Position numbers and translations under genes: made by a program | Part shown: positions 62,201 through 64,000 of the stretch, piece by piece | How positions within the stretch are numbered: the first letter of the stretch is position 1 | Layout of the letters: every line of letters begins with the position of its first letter | Assembly (NCBI RefSeq): GCF_018691265.1 | Contig: NW_024881321.1 | Coordinates: 19,569,698 to 19,633,697, forward strand | Length of the DNA: 64,000 bases | Source of the DNA: Tyto alba | Lineage: Eukaryota; Chordata; Aves; Strigiformes; Tytonidae | Direction: 5' to 3' | Notes under the pieces: generated by a model | What the model was told of the DNA's origin: nothing | Databases searched by the model: none | What the model saw: only the letters and a program-made list of their open reading frames with translations

Positions 62201-64000
62201 TTTGCAATTCTTTCAGAGATGCTCAAGACAATATAAAAAATTTAGTGGTAACAGGGAAAGTAGGCAGGAGGTTGTGAGGCAGAAAGCTTCAGAGGGCACT
62301 TTAAATGTGAAAGATGCATTACAGTTTCTCACACATGAACAAGATAGCATGCCTTACTAAGAATATAATAAATAAGGAGTGTATTCTGCCAGATGCAGCT
62401 GTGAAGGGAGAGCTCTCCCAGTCAGATGTACCAAGTGTGATTGACACTCCCTTAGCTTTGCTGTGATATGACTAAATATGAAAACGAACAACCTCGGAAC
62501 GATGTTTGCATTAGGAACAACATACCATTCTGTTACTCTCAGAAGCCCAGCAAGTATATCAGAAGTTTTGGTACATATACTAGAGGAGTCAGTCTGATCC
62601 TCAGTCACTATTTCACTTTTGATTTGCCTTCCTGCTTCTCCTTTGCTTTGTTTTTCTTTTTTTCTTTTCATTTTCACTGCATTGTCTCATTGGTTTCTCC
62701 TGATACAAACATCAGGTGAATGAAGGGAGACATAAATTATCCCATTAGTGGCTCACTGATGATAATCTGCTGTAATTTGAATAAATCAGTGCATGCCTGG
62801 CTGCAACAGCAACAGGAGGGAGAGACAGTACCTCTGCTCAGGTACCACTACTATCCCTGCAAGAGCTTTCAACCCAAACACAGGTTTTGTGAGCCTGCAA
62901 AGCTCACTGCTGCAACAAGGGACTCTCTCCTTCCAGAAAGTAAAATGTAAAAGAAAAATTCACCTTTAAATTTGGAAATAAATAAGTAACTAACGAGTTT
63001 CCTTCTTCTTGCAAACCTACCTGCCACAGTCAGTGAATGACAACTAGGTGTTGAAGGTTACTCTGGGAGTTTCCACAGCAATCAAAGGCTCTTCAGGGGA
63101 GCCCCACAGTCACTGTATTCTGAGGCAAGACAAGATTGTTACTGACTTGATCAATATTAGTGAACAGAAGGCTAAATAAGTTCCTCCTTTCCCATCTGAA
63201 CACACTACTGATGCTTTTGAACCAGGGCCTCTGCTGAGGGTCTATATGGGATTTTAACTGTAGGGATGGACCTTTCTTTCACCATACTGGTGTCTTTGAA
63301 TTTGGGGAAGTGGGGAAGATGCCAACTGTTCTCCAGGTATCCCTCTACAGACCATTTTTAATCTTGTCAGTAAAGTGGACTGTGGTTATATAGGTAAATA
63401 TAAGGCTGTGGGAACTGTGGGAAGGGCAGCCAAAAATACATGGGAGGAAAACTTCTAGAGTAACTTTCCCAAATACAAAGAACAAGTATAGAGTTAAACA
63501 GTTTCAACGGAGATGAACACCCAAGGAGCACAATGAGATAATGATAGTGACAGTGCAAGTGAGACAGTAAGGAAGCAGTTTCTGAAATCATTGCCTTGTG
63601 GTTTCAATTCTTTTTGCATGTCCAGCTGCATCTTCCCATTTCTGGTTGCAAGACCCTCTTTTGAAATTGAACTCTTCTCTGAGATCACAACAAAAATTAC
63701 AACTCATACCTTGCCTTGAGAGCCAGTGGTCTTCAAAACAAGCAGTGCCTTAAAGGTTATTTTTGGATCTCTAAGTATCATCAACAGAGAGCATTTGGAG
63801 TATATTGGCCAGTTAAAGAGTAGCTGTGACAGTGCATCACTCCAAATCAGCCAAAGTGTAAGGCTATCTCTAGGCTTCATTTTTCACTATATTATTTGTT
63901 CTGGGAGACAATACTGCAAAACAAGTACTGTTAGAAAAATGTCTATCTTTTTCACGTTGACCCCTTTTGGCTCTCTCTACTTTCACCCAGCTGTTCTGCT
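59230..64000. other. Gene-free AT-rich stretch
   Basis: No gene is recognised. A 19-base A run is at 59638-59656 without an upstream AATAAA or target duplication. A T-rich patch is at 62640-62680. The part 60430-60560 and 60710-60930 is somewhat richer in CpG and unusual words but not assignable. Confidence 0.6.

Noticed and set aside
1..64000. CRISPR arrays, tRNA, rRNA or bacterial-type operons
   Set aside because: No regularly spaced repeats, cloverleaf-like boxes, rRNA cores or ribosome-binding-site and ORF trains were seen. The window is vertebrate-type non-coding DNA.

Overview
The window looks like non-coding nuclear DNA from a bird. It is AT-rich (by eye, not computed), full of stop codons in all frames, and contains no protein-coding gene I can recognise. 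The avian assignment rests on the repeats. There are several CR1 (chicken repeat 1) LINE fragments with the typical 3' end of short ATTCTGTG-type repeats. There are also four solo LTRs, three of which end in sequence I recognise from the ERVL-type LTRs common in neoavian genomes, including passerines. The region is best read as a gene-poor intergenic stretch or the interior of a very large intron. The sequence alone cannot separate these.

Layout. At 1-4280 lies a repeat cluster: an antisense CR1 fragment (about 2330-2550), an antisense LTR with a complete-looking promoter (about 2658-3165), and a nested pair of CR1 insertions (3674-4277) in which a later CR1 copy, still holding the open C-terminal end of its ORF2, splits an older one. 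At 4278-31700 there is mostly unique AT-rich DNA with simple repeats (AAT-type, CAAA-type, a 75-base pyrimidine tract, an AAATT/AAT tract), two short tandem duplications, one ancient CR1-like piece (about 15185-15325) and an 11-bp-stem inverted repeat (17626-17652). At about 31700-32238 there is a decayed sense-strand ERVL-type LTR, followed by a TA/TG microsatellite with a perfect 28-bp palindrome. A 12-bp-stem hairpin lies at 36875-36917. At 38306-38967 there is a solo LTR with TG...CA ends, a 5-bp target duplication, a TATA box and an unusual 43-bp near-palindrome. At 41202-41302 there is an old CR1 3' end. At about 43265-44022 there is a better preserved sense-strand ERVL-type LTR. The rest (44023-64000) is unique AT-rich DNA with one clear hairpin (59204-59229), an A19 run and a stretch resembling a conserved non-coding element (about 45081-45600).

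No tRNA, rRNA, CRISPR array, intact retroviral or LINE reading frame, or novel multi-gene system was found. The observations most worth following up are the LTR palindrome, the nested CR1s, three dispersed copies of a short unassigned motif (19956, 42811 and 44170), and the perfect hairpins at 36875, 59204 and 17626. Boundaries of degenerate repeats were judged by eye against remembered family sequences and may be off by tens of bases.
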